From UBA5158 sp963692955 (GTDB lineage Bacteria; Pseudomonadota; Gammaproteobacteria; DSM-16500): a stretch of DNA of 64,000 nucleotides. Below the pieces are notes generated by a model. The model worked only from the letters and a program-made list of their open reading frames with translations, was not told where the DNA came from and did not search any database. The stretch is taken from positions 1,054,001 through 1,118,000 of the forward strand of contig OY843587.1 of NCBI GenBank assembly GCA_963692955.1, given 5' to 3'. The first letter of the stretch is position 1, and each line of letters opens with the position of its first letter. Position numbers and translations under genes: made by a program. Positions 18,173-25,688 of this stretch are shown piece after piece.

Positions 18173-18201
18173 CGCGGTAATAAATTTAACTTATTACCGC
18201 G
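18173..18201. terminator. Convergent terminator hairpin
   Basis: Perfect 11-bp inverted repeat (CGCGGTAATAA / TTATTACCGCG) with a 7-base loop, between the ends of the GT-C-like gene (+) and the small secreted peptide gene (-). There is no long T-run, so it may need a factor or simply protect 3' ends. Confidence 0.6.
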
Positions 18202-18220
18202 TAGGCTAATAAAATAATAA

Positions 18221-18394
18221 TTACTTGCTTGTGGAAGTGCTGCCGCTGTTTGTTTTCGTTGCCGTGCTACCGCTGTTTGTTTTCGTCGCCATGCTGCCGG
18301 AAGAGGCGCTAGGTGCGCTCGTTGCTACTAACGATGTCGCAACCAAAGCGACGCCAACGATTGAAACTAAAACCATTTTAATTGACTTGCTCAT
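18221..18394 (-). CDS. Small exported Ser/Thr-rich peptide
   Basis: A 57-residue protein. AAGGA lies seven bases before the ATG. Residues 1-26 are a signal-peptide-like segment (MSKSIK, then MVLVSIVGVALVATSLVA, cleavage near TSA). The mature part is short and contains two copies of ATKTNSGST back to back (27-bp direct repeat), followed by STSTSK. There is no Cys, so it is not a lipoprotein. I do not recognise the family; small Ser/Thr/Lys-rich secreted peptides of this sort are common in Legionellales genomes but uncharacterised. It lies between convergent hairpins, as a single-gene unit. Confidence 0.6.
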   Translation of the reverse strand: MSKSIKMVLVSIVGVALVATSLVATSAPSASSGSMATKTNSGSTATKTNSGSTSTSK

Positions 18395-18465
18395 GTGAAA
18401 TTCCTTTTAAATGTTTAATTAACTGCAAATTAACAATACACTTTTTAACTTGCTACAGCAACAAG

Positions 18466-18497
18466 ATGCCACGCTAGCGCTAGTGTTGCGTAGGCAT
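18466..18497 (-). terminator. Hairpin downstream of the RhlE gene
   Basis: Inverted repeat with arms ATGCC-ACGC and GCGT-a-GGCAT (nine pairs, one bulge), whose loop contains the self-complementary TAGCGCTA. It lies 29-60 bases past the helicase stop on the minus strand, followed by CTTGTT. Likely terminator; it may also sit upstream of the small peptide's promoter. Confidence 0.5.
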
Positions 18498-18525
18498 TCT
18501 TTTCAGAACTTGGCGTTCGTACTAA

Positions 18526-19737
18526 TTACTGGTCAGTAGACTTATTTCTATGCCTCTTTTTATGCTGCATGGGTCGGCGTGTGGCGGCGTCGCCTAAAGT
18601 GCGCTTAGGGGGCGCTGCGTTGTAATCAAAATCATGAAATTGTTTTTGTTCGATCTTTTTGCCAAGCGTGCGTTCGATCGCGCGTACTTCGCGTACATCA
18701 TCCGGCGTAATCAGCGTAAACGCTTCGCCTTCTTTCGCGGCGCGGCCAGTGCGGCCGATACGATGTATGTAGGCTTCCACCGTGCTAGGTATATCATAAT
18801 TAATAACATGCGAAATGCTGGCGACATCGATGCCGCGGGAAGCGATATCCGTCGCCACTAAAATTTGTAAACTGCCGTCCCGGAAACCGTTCATGGCGCT
18901 CATGCGTTTGTTTTGCGATAAATTACCTTGCAACGATGTCGCGCGAAAACCCGCGGTCTCTAATTTCAGCGCGATTTTTTTCGCCGTGTGTTTAGTGCGC
19001 GTGAAAATTAAAATCGATTCTTTCGGCGTCGAGTTTAAAATATAAATTAACAAATCGGTTTTTAAATGTTGTGACACCGGAAATAAAATTTGTTTTACGG
19101 ACGTCGCCGGCGCGCTGTGTCCAATTTGAATTTTCAACGGTTGATGCAAAACTTCTTGCGCTAATTCATTAATTGCCGCCGGCATCGTCGCGGAAAACAA
19201 TAATGTTTGACGTTTCTTTGGAATGAATTTTAAAATTTTGCGGATGTCGGGTAAAAAGCCCATATCAAACATTTGGTCGGCTTCATCCAGCACTAACACT
19301 TCGGTTTTCGTTAAATTAATTTCGCTTTGGCGGAGTAAATCCAATAAGCGTCCGGGACACGCCACGACGATTTCCGCGCCGCGCCGTAAATTTTTAATTT
19401 GCGTATTGATATTCATGCCGCCATACAGCGTCACGCTGTGTAATTTCGTATGCCGCGCTAACACCGTAAACGCGTCATGAATTTGCTGCGCTAACTCACG
19501 CGTTGGCGCGATGACGACGGCGCGCACGCTACCTCTCGGTCCTGTCAATAAACGCTGCAAAATAGGCAATGCAAACGCCGCAGTTTTACCCGTGCCGGTC
19601 TGCGCCAACCCCATCACATCTTTGCCTAACATAATTGGCGGGATGGATTGGCTTTGAATCGGAGTGGGGGAGATATAGCCGGATTCTTGGATGGAAGATA
19701 AAAGTTTAGGGTCTAAATTAAAAGAAGAAAAAGTCAC
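18526..19737 (-). CDS. rhlE: DEAD-box ATP-dependent RNA helicase, RhlE type
   Basis: A 403-residue helicase with every core motif: Q motif (SPTPIQSQSIP), Walker A AQTGTGKT, PTRELAQQ, DEAD box (VLDEADQMFD), SAT, ATDIASRGIDV and HRIGRTGR. The tail is short and basic (HKKRHRNKS), which may bind RNA. I place the start at the GTG at 19737 because the protein then begins M-T-F-S-S-F-N-L, the usual RhlE beginning. Upstream codons in frame encode unrelated residues and would overlap the divergent gene at 19876. It is shorter than E. coli RhlE (454) because the C-terminal tail is reduced. It probably acts in ribosome assembly or mRNA decay. Confidence 0.9.
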   Translation of the reverse strand: MTFSSFNLDPKLLSSIQESGYISPTPIQSQSIPPIMLGKDVMGLAQTGTGKTAAFALPILQRLLTGPRGSVRAVVIAPTRELAQQIHDAFTVLARHTKLHSVTLYGGMNINTQIKNLRRGAEIVVACPGRLLDLLRQSEINLTKTEVLVLDEADQMFDMGFLPDIRKILKFIPKKRQTLLFSATMPAAINELAQEVLHQPLKIQIGHSAPATSVKQILFPVSQHLKTDLLIYILNSTPKESILIFTRTKHTAKKIALKLETAGFRATSLQGNLSQNKRMSAMNGFRDGSLQILVATDIASRGIDVASISHVINYDIPSTVEAYIHRIGRTGRAAKEGEAFTLITPDDVREVRAIERTLGKKIEQKQFHDFDYNAAPPKRTLGDAATRRPMQHKKRHRNKSTDQ

Positions 19738-19875
19738 TGGGTATCCATTGATTATTAGAGAGTATTTAGTTATTCGGCCGGCATTGTAGCATACCTGTCT
19801 ATCCCATTTATACCCAATCTTTGTAAATTTTGTACTACAATGGTGATATAAGTTATTTAGATTGTGAGGCTTTAT

Positions 19876-20712
19876 ATGCCTAATGACAAAAAAATAAAAC
19901 GCGAAATTGATCTTACTCAAGATCCTATCGATTTGACGGGAGATGATAAGGAAGAAGTACTTAATTCGTCAAACACAACAAGCTCTAATTCAAACTCGAA
20001 TTCGAGTTCAAGTTCAAATCTCCCTAGCGTTTCCAGTAGCTTAAGTATTTTCAGTTCATCTTCTGGTTCTGATACCGATATTGATATGTTAGCGGATATA
20101 TTTATGAACAAAATAAAAATTTTCTTGTCAACAACGAGAAATTTTTTAGATGAAAAAATCATTAGTCAAATGATTTTTGAAATAGCCGAAGATAGTTTTA
20201 TAAAAAATATGATTCACTTACGTGCGAGTTTGTATGAAACCGCCGTTGCTTTTGACAATCAAAACGCGATCACGGTATTGAGGGAATTTCGGCTGCATCA
20301 TTTGCTAAAACTACTTAATTCGCAGCGTTTTCAAGCGTCGCCTGAAATGCGCGATCGATCAAACGAAGAAATATTTGCAGAGATCGATGAAAACAACGCA
20401 GAGTCTACGCTGGAAAAATACGATGCTTTGGGCGCAGCGGCATTTTTAGAAGATTTTTTCAGTGACTATGTGACAGAGTTGAGCGTCTCTCACGGAGATT
20501 ATGCCGCGGATATTTTGAAGCGCACCGCCTATCAAATCGGCACAGCATTCGCAGATAGAAAAATCACTGTACCCCAGGGCAAACGTAATGTGCTTGCGGC
20601 TATATTTATAGGTTTTGCGGCCGAGCAGGGTTATCAACCCGCCAGTGAGTGGACGGAGCTAAGAGGTAAAAGCCAAGCTTCCCGGCAAGCACCCGGTTCT
20701 AGTTCAAGTTAG
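19876..20712 (+). CDS. Ser-rich protein with tandem SUMO-interacting-like motifs
   Basis: A 278-residue protein; GAGG lies six bases before the ATG at 19876 (a GTG four codons upstream is less likely). Residues 9-25 hold two motifs, E-I-D-L-T and P-I-D-L-T-G-D-D. These match the (V/I)-D-L-T plus acidic pattern of eukaryotic SUMO-interacting motifs. A long Ser/Asn tract (about 33-75) follows, ending in SSSSGSDTDID, rich in CK2-type sites. The rest (about 80-260) is helical, with no family I recognise; the last residues are Ser-rich again. It has no signal peptide. A Legionellales-type effector that binds host SUMO is an attractive guess but only inference. Confidence 0.7.
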   Translation: MPNDKKIKREIDLTQDPIDLTGDDKEEVLNSSNTTSSNSNSNSSSSSNLPSVSSSLSIFSSSSGSDTDIDMLADIFMNKIKIFLSTTRNFLDEKIISQMIFEIAEDSFIKNMIHLRASLYETAVAFDNQNAITVLREFRLHHLLKLLNSQRFQASPEMRDRSNEEIFAEIDENNAESTLEKYDALGAAAFLEDFFSDYVTELSVSHGDYAADILKRTAYQIGTAFADRKITVPQGKRNVLAAIFIGFAAEQGYQPASEWTELRGKSQASRQAPGSSSS

Positions 20713-20780
20713 CCTTATGTTCCATTTTGATTCATAATCATGTATAGTTTCCTGCCATTTACGGTTAAATCCGAGTTTTT

Positions 20781-21446
20781 ATGTCTAATATCATCTTATC
20801 CATCTGTATGGCGATATTTCTAGTATTGCTTTCGCCGGTATATGCTGACGGGATTTCATCTGCTGAAAAAGTTTATCAACACGTGAATAACTCTATTTTC
20901 ATGATTTTCGAAACGAATAAAAGCGATCCGAATAAAGTCGTGGCCTATGGTAGCGGCGTCGCGGTCAGCAAAAACATCATCGCCACGAATTGCCACGTCG
21001 CGCTGAAAGCAGATACAAGCTTCGTTAAAATTCAAAAAAAATTCCAACCCGCGACGCTAATTTACAAAGACGAACCTGACGATATTTGCTTGTTAAAAAT
21101 CCCTGAAAACACTTTAATTGCAGTCTCATTTCGTGCCGCGAACTCCGTCAAAATCGGCGAAGAAGTTTATTCTATCGGATCTCCGCGCGGTTATGAAAAA
21201 TCTATTTCCCGCGGCATCATTTCCAATAAAATAAAATTTAAAGATACGGCCATCTTACAAACTGACGCTTCTCTGTCGCCAGGCTCAAGCGGCGGCGGTC
21301 TATTCGATACCCAAAGCCATTTAATCGGCATGACGTTCTTAAAAAATGAATCCACCGGCGCTGAAGGTATAGGCTTTGCCGTGCCGTCGGAAATTATCAA
21401 GGCCATCGTAATAAAAGCCAAATCCAACGCACAAACTAATTTATAA
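20781..21446 (+). CDS. Trypsin-like serine protease, exported (HtrA-like, no PDZ)
   Basis: A 221-residue protein with a signal peptide (1-22, cleaved near VYA-D). It has one chymotrypsin-fold protease domain: G-S-G-V-A-V near 57-62, catalytic His72 in T-N-C-H-V, likely Asp101 in D-D-I-C-L-L-K-I, and Ser170 in G-S-S-G-G. It ends soon after the protease domain, with no PDZ domain, so it is shorter than DegP/DegS (355-475). It probably acts in the periplasm or outside the cell. It starts a run of plus-strand envelope genes (TMEM43-like, choloylglycine-hydrolase-like, barrel), though gaps of 63-90 bp separate some of them. Confidence 0.88.
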   Translation: MSNIILSICMAIFLVLLSPVYADGISSAEKVYQHVNNSIFMIFETNKSDPNKVVAYGSGVAVSKNIIATNCHVALKADTSFVKIQKKFQPATLIYKDEPDDICLLKIPENTLIAVSFRAANSVKIGEEVYSIGSPRGYEKSISRGIISNKIKFKDTAILQTDASLSPGSSGGGLFDTQSHLIGMTFLKNESTGAEGIGFAVPSEIIKAIVIKAKSNAQTNL

Positions 21447-21536
21447 AATACCTCAATATCAATAGGATACGATAGCAGGCAGGAATACTCCACCCAGGTC
21501 TGCTAAAATAGTAGTCAGGGCATACAGGAGAAGGCT

Positions 21537-22616
21537 ATGGACGATTACGATCAAAGCCAATACCAAGAAGTGTCTTCGGTTTCGAAACGAATGACGGGTT
21601 CGGGAACACGAATTGGTAAGGTCATCGTCTATCTAATAGTGGGCTTACTATTGCTAGCAGGTTGTTTTTATCTACTCACTAATTTCGACAACACAAGTTT
21701 TAAAACGGCGCAGTCTTTGTCAGAAGCCGGCAAAGCGCTCATCATCGTGCCCAGCAGTCCTGTTTATCAAAAAAATAATCTGCGCGTCGTCTATATTTCT
21801 GGCTTGGCGACGACAGATGAAACCCTAACCGACCCGTTATTGACTGTGTCTGGCCAAGCTCTAGTGTTAATTCGCAGAGTAGAAAATTTTCAGTGGATGG
21901 AAACGAAGACATCACCAGATAACGATAAACATAATACTTATAATTATGTGACAGCATGGCGCGAAGGCATCATAAAAAGTAATTCTTTCAAACATCCTGA
22001 AGGGCATGAAAATCCGTCAACTAGTTTATTCACTTCTGCAAACTTCACGGCCAAGAAAATCCTAGTAGGTGAATTCACCTTGCCTGCGCAGGTTTATAAA
22101 CTTATCCCCAGGTTGACGTACATGGACCTTTCCGCCGTCGATGTGTCAAACATTCAAAAAACCACACAAAAGCCGTTATTCCGTAGCGCTAATGAAATTT
22201 TCATCGGCGCAGATCCGCAACATCCGCAACCCGGCGATGTTAAAATTACTTTGATGGCTGTGCTGCCGCAAGTAGTGAGTGTCATCGGTCAGCAGTCGGA
22301 CGATTCGATTCAAGCCTACGCGGCGCATGCAGGTGAACCCGTGTTATTACTCGTAGGAGGTAAAGTACCGCCCCGACTCATGCTTAAGATGGCGCTCAAT
22401 GATAAAATGGTTCATAAGATTATGTTGAGATTGTCGATGTCTGCCACGCCGAAATTAGTCGCTGGCATAGGCGGTGTAGTGGTGTTAATCATCATCATTT
22501 CAATATTGAGAATAAAAAATAATAAAAAGAAACCCTCCCCCCTTGCTATTGTTGATACTGAAGAACCGACCTTTCCGATCGAAGATGACGAAAAATATCA
22601 TGCCCCGCTTGAATAA
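21537..22616 (+). CDS. TMEM43/LUMA family membrane protein
   Basis: A 359-residue protein matching the TMEM43 family, in which a short N-terminus is followed by a membrane helix (about 25-45), a large extracytoplasmic domain (about 50-300) and a C-terminal membrane helix (about 307-325) before a short acidic tail. The family pattern appears as V-S-G-Q-A-L-V-L-x-R-R-V-E-N-F-Q-W and Y-V-T-A-W-R-E-G. Human TMEM43 sits in the inner nuclear membrane; bacterial versions are poorly understood. AGGAG lies several bases before the ATG. It follows the serine protease by 90 bp. Confidence 0.83.
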   Translation: MDDYDQSQYQEVSSVSKRMTGSGTRIGKVIVYLIVGLLLLAGCFYLLTNFDNTSFKTAQSLSEAGKALIIVPSSPVYQKNNLRVVYISGLATTDETLTDPLLTVSGQALVLIRRVENFQWMETKTSPDNDKHNTYNYVTAWREGIIKSNSFKHPEGHENPSTSLFTSANFTAKKILVGEFTLPAQVYKLIPRLTYMDLSAVDVSNIQKTTQKPLFRSANEIFIGADPQHPQPGDVKITLMAVLPQVVSVIGQQSDDSIQAYAAHAGEPVLLLVGGKVPPRLMLKMALNDKMVHKIMLRLSMSATPKLVAGIGGVVVLIIIISILRIKNNKKKPSPLAIVDTEEPTFPIEDDEKYHAPLE

Positions 22617-22655
22617 TAATCTTTATTTAACCCAACAGATAAAGTTAAGATATAA

Positions 22656-22672
22656 GCTCCTCAATAAGGAGC
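22656..22672 (+). promoter_or_regulatory. Hairpin that hides the ribosome binding site
   Basis: GCTCCT (22656-22661) pairs perfectly with AGGAGC (22667-22672) across a 5-base loop. The second arm is the Shine-Dalgarno box of the choloylglycine-hydrolase-like gene, whose ATG lies eight bases after it. A folded mRNA would block ribosome access, as in RNA thermometers. Only six pairs, so the effect could be modest. Confidence 0.45.
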
Positions 22673-22679
22673 CCCATAT

Positions 22680-23786
22680 ATGATTAAGCTCAGGATGAGC
22701 GTCACGGTTTTTTTCTTATTTCTATTTTCTATCACCACTTCTTATGCCTGCACCGACGTTAGACTGACCGCCAAAGACGGTACGCTGTTGGTCGCGCGCA
22801 GCATGGAGTTTGGTATCGATTTAAAATCGAATTTACGCAGCTCCACCCGCGGCCGTGAATTTACCCCCGTCGCACCCGACGGCAAACCAGCGCTGACTTG
22901 GAAAGCTAAATACGGTTATGTGTATTTAGATGGTTTTGGTCAAGACATGGTGGTCGATGGTATGAACGAAGCGGGTTTAACTTTTGAATATTTGTATTTA
23001 CCCAGCGAAACGCAATATGAAGACGTGCCCATTGGAAAAAATAATCAAGCCGTTCCTTATTATCACGTCGGCGATTACATCCTCAGTAATTTTAAAACTA
23101 TCGACGAAGTGCGGCAGGCGATCCCGCAAATTTATGCTTACGCGCAAACTCTGCCGGGTCTAGGCGCCATGATTTTTCCCGCGCACGCTTCCGTGTTTGA
23201 TGCTAGTGGTAAAGGAATTGTGATCGAGTTCGTGAAAGGCAAAACGATCATTCACGATAATATCGGCGTCATGACCAATTCGCCTACCTATGATTGGCAA
23301 GTGACGAACTTACGTAATTATCTCAACCTCACTCCTAATAATCCTGCACCGGTGACGGGCAGCGGCACGGTGTTCTCCGTGACCGGTCAAGGAGCTGGCA
23401 TGGTCGGTTTACCAGGTGATACAAGTCCGCCGTCACGTTTTGTAAAAACCGCTTTTATCGCAAAATACGCTTATCAAGCCGATGACGCGCCGGGCGTTTT
23501 AAACTTAGCGGAACATATTTTAAATAACGTCGATATCCCAGACGGCTTAGCCCGTTCATTGGATGGCGGCAAGACCTTTAGCGATGCCACCGAGTGGGTG
23601 ATTTTCAAAGACATCACGCATAAAATGATTTACTACCGCACGTATAACGATATGACGCTACGCTCTGTCGATATGAATAAAGTCGATTTCACGCCGAACG
23701 CGCAGCGTTTAGCCATGTCCTTAGTGCAAGCGCCCTACGTCATGGACAATACACAAAAGTTTTTAAATTCGAAAAGCGCGAAGTAG
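22680..23786 (+). CDS. Choloylglycine hydrolase / penicillin V acylase-like amidase, exported
   Basis: A 368-residue Ntn hydrolase of the linear amide C-N hydrolase family. A signal peptide (1-23) ends at SYA, leaving Cys24 (C-T-D-V-R-L) as the N-terminal nucleophile, exactly where this family needs it after processing. R40 in ARSMEFG and the later N-S-P-T-Y-D-W segment are further family landmarks. Gram-negative members like this act in the periplasm on penicillin V or acyl-homoserine lactones rather than bile salts; the substrate here is unknown. It is followed after 9 bp by an outer-membrane barrel gene, so the two are likely one operon. A hairpin covers its ribosome binding site. Confidence 0.9.
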   Translation: MIKLRMSVTVFFLFLFSITTSYACTDVRLTAKDGTLLVARSMEFGIDLKSNLRSSTRGREFTPVAPDGKPALTWKAKYGYVYLDGFGQDMVVDGMNEAGLTFEYLYLPSETQYEDVPIGKNNQAVPYYHVGDYILSNFKTIDEVRQAIPQIYAYAQTLPGLGAMIFPAHASVFDASGKGIVIEFVKGKTIIHDNIGVMTNSPTYDWQVTNLRNYLNLTPNNPAPVTGSGTVFSVTGQGAGMVGLPGDTSPPSRFVKTAFIAKYAYQADDAPGVLNLAEHILNNVDIPDGLARSLDGGKTFSDATEWVIFKDITHKMIYYRTYNDMTLRSVDMNKVDFTPNAQRLAMSLVQAPYVMDNTQKFLNSKSAK

Positions 23787-23795
23787 GAGTCGGAT

Positions 23796-24614
23796 TTGAT
23801 TGCACAGCGGTTGCGGAAAATAGCGTTAATACTCGTAATATTGGTAAGCGCGAATTCCGCATACGCTGACGCAAGCGCCATCGACGCCGAAAGCGCGTTA
23901 GCTAAAAAAGCGCAAAACCCCGTTGAAAACATGATTAGCTTGCCCTTCAACAATAATTTCAATTTCAACTATGGCCCAGCCAATCAACTGCAATTTGTTT
24001 TGAATATGAAGCCGGTGATTCCGATCGAATTAAACGATTCGTGGAACCTCATCACGCGCACCATTATCCCCATGCAAGTCCAGCCGACATTGCCTAGCGG
24101 TGGTTACATGACAGGGCTAGGGGATATTAATCCGACATTTTTCTTATCGCCCTCACGGCCAGGCAAAATCGTTTGGGGGGTAGGCCCATCCATTATTTTT
24201 CCCACCGCAACGCGTCAACAAATGGGACAAGGGAAATATAGTGTCGGACCATCAGTGGTAGTGTTGACCATGCCGGGCCATTGGGTAGTCGGAGCACTGA
24301 GTTCAGCGACGTGGACTGTGGGCGGCCAATCGAGTCGACCAGGCATTGAGATTTTCACGCTGCAATATTTTATCAATTATAATTTACCGAAAGGCTGGTA
24401 CATTACGTCACAACCCGTCATTTCCGCGAACCGCAAACCAGGTTCACGTTATAGTTGGACGGTGCCGTTTGGCGGCGGCGCTGGCCGCGTTTTTCAGCTG
24501 GGTGAACAAGCGTTGAATACGGCCATAGAAGTTTATAAGAATGCGAAAACCCCGCAATACCAATCCAATTTACAAGTAGAATTGAGTATTTCGCTGCTGT
24601 TCCCGAAATTATAA
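23796..24614 (+). CDS. Outer-membrane beta-barrel protein, 'neuromedin U'/transporter-like family
   Basis: A 272-residue protein with a signal peptide (to about 25, SAYA-D) and the repeated strand patterns of a bacterial family often mislabelled neuromedin U: NPVENMISLPFNNNFNF, GLGDINPTFFLSPS, WGVGPSIIFPTAT, FINYNLPKGWYI. It ends in a hydrophobic strand (LSISLLFPKL). The start is a TTG six bases after AGGAG, 9 bp behind the amidase gene, so translation is probably coupled to it. It may help pass small molecules across the outer membrane; this is inference. It overlaps the next, convergent gene by 6 bp. Confidence 0.8.
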   Translation: MIAQRLRKIALILVILVSANSAYADASAIDAESALAKKAQNPVENMISLPFNNNFNFNYGPANQLQFVLNMKPVIPIELNDSWNLITRTIIPMQVQPTLPSGGYMTGLGDINPTFFLSPSRPGKIVWGVGPSIIFPTATRQQMGQGKYSVGPSVVVLTMPGHWVVGALSSATWTVGGQSSRPGIEIFTLQYFINYNLPKGWYITSQPVISANRKPGSRYSWTVPFGGGAGRVFQLGEQALNTAIEVYKNAKTPQYQSNLQVELSISLLFPKL

Positions 24615-25400
24615 ACCTATCGCCAATCCCAGCAATGGCCCGTGAATTTTCATATTCCAATCATTGAAACTTAACGCGTGGCCATGCTGATAATGTTGAT
24701 CTAATAAACGGTAACCTAAATACACGGTCGTATTCGTCCAATGTGATTGCGGTTTATAACCCAGCAAGCCTTGCACGTTATAACTATATTGCGTCGTGGT
24801 ATTCATACCGCCAACGTCGCCCGCCAGGATCACAGACCACGCTTTATTAAGTGTAATCGGTAATTTCAAACCGATGATCGCGTCAGTCCAAGTTTGATCG
24901 TTGTTAGCATGCAGTGTGAAAGGCCCGACCGTTAATTTTGTGTAGACATTGTTGACGGTAGTGCGGAAGCCGAGGTAAGGATCGAAGGCGACGGCGCTCA
25001 TCTGATTGGCGAAATAATATTTATAAATTTCCGTCGATAAACCGCCGGTAAAAATTCCAAATTTATTTTGCACGTGTACCGAGACCAAATTATTGTGACC
25101 GTTGTCGGAGAGCACCGCGTACATGATATTGCCGAACAGCGTTAAATTATTTTTAGAAACGTCCATGTATAACATGCCGGCGAAATTTAAATGCTTAAAG
25201 ATATCGCCGAACGTTTCGTCGACGTGCGCGCGCAAGGGGCCGGTTTGGACCGTGCCGTTCATACTGATCGCCCAAATGTACGGAATGATTTCGACTTTCC
25301 AAGCGTCATCCGTCATTTTGTAGTCTGCGTAACTCGCCGATGTAAAAAACAGGGCGGCGGCGCAAACGATTTTAATGATTTTATCTTTAAAAACGCTCAT
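24609..25400 (-). CDS. Outer-membrane beta-barrel protein
   Basis: A 263-residue protein; the ATG at 25400 is chosen because AAGGAAG lies just upstream and a signal peptide (1-25, ASYA-D) starts there. Upstream in-frame codons run through a repeat element. The mature part begins W-K-V-E-I-I-P-Y-I-W-A, a strand pattern shared by a widespread uncharacterised outer-membrane family (W-x-V-x-x-x-P-Y-x-W, then G-x-V and a D-x-F-x-D-I-F segment). Alternating hydrophobic strands run to the end (PLLGLAIGL). Function is unknown. Confidence 0.75.
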   Translation of the reverse strand: MSVFKDKIIKIVCAAALFFTSASYADYKMTDDAWKVEIIPYIWAISMNGTVQTGPLRAHVDETFGDIFKHLNFAGMLYMDVSKNNLTLFGNIMYAVLSDNGHNNLVSVHVQNKFGIFTGGLSTEIYKYYFANQMSAVAFDPYLGFRTTVNNVYTKLTVGPFTLHANNDQTWTDAIIGLKLPITLNKAWSVILAGDVGGMNTTTQYSYNVQGLLGYKPQSHWTNTTVYLGYRLLDQHYQHGHALSFNDWNMKIHGPLLGLAIGL

Positions 25401-25423
25401 ACAACTTCCTTCCATAGTGAATA

Positions 25424-25487
25424 GTAGCCCGACTGCAGCGTAGCGGAATCCGGGGAACCCCGTTTTCCTACGCCGCATAAGGGCTAC
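25424..25487. repeat. Palindromic intergenic repeat (REP-like)
   Basis: A 64-bp element bounded by the inverted ends GTAGCCC and GGGCTAC, with a central GGGGAACCCC palindrome and the segment GCAGCGTAGCGGAATCCGGG. Elements of this GTAGCCCG...CGGAATCCGGG type are dispersed in many gammaproteobacterial genomes. Only this copy was noticed in the window. It sits between the barrel gene and the M4 protease gene. Confidence 0.7.
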
Positions 25488-25688
25488 GTGTGATGATAAA
25501 ACATCATAGTAGTGTGAATGGCGGAAGCACCGCAACTTTTTATTTGTAGAGAGAAATTATTGTTGCAGAATATTTAAAATAGCGTGAAAATTCACATCCC
25601 TTAACACTTTTCCCATTCTTGATTAATCCTTCTATTCACGTCAGTATTATGAAAACATATTAAACATTTTTTATAAATAGAGGCAGTT

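Noticed and set aside
19738..19920. Upstream extension of the RhlE frame
   Set aside because: It would overlap the divergent gene at 19876 and adds residues not seen in RhlE; the GTG at 19737 gives the typical MTFSSF start.
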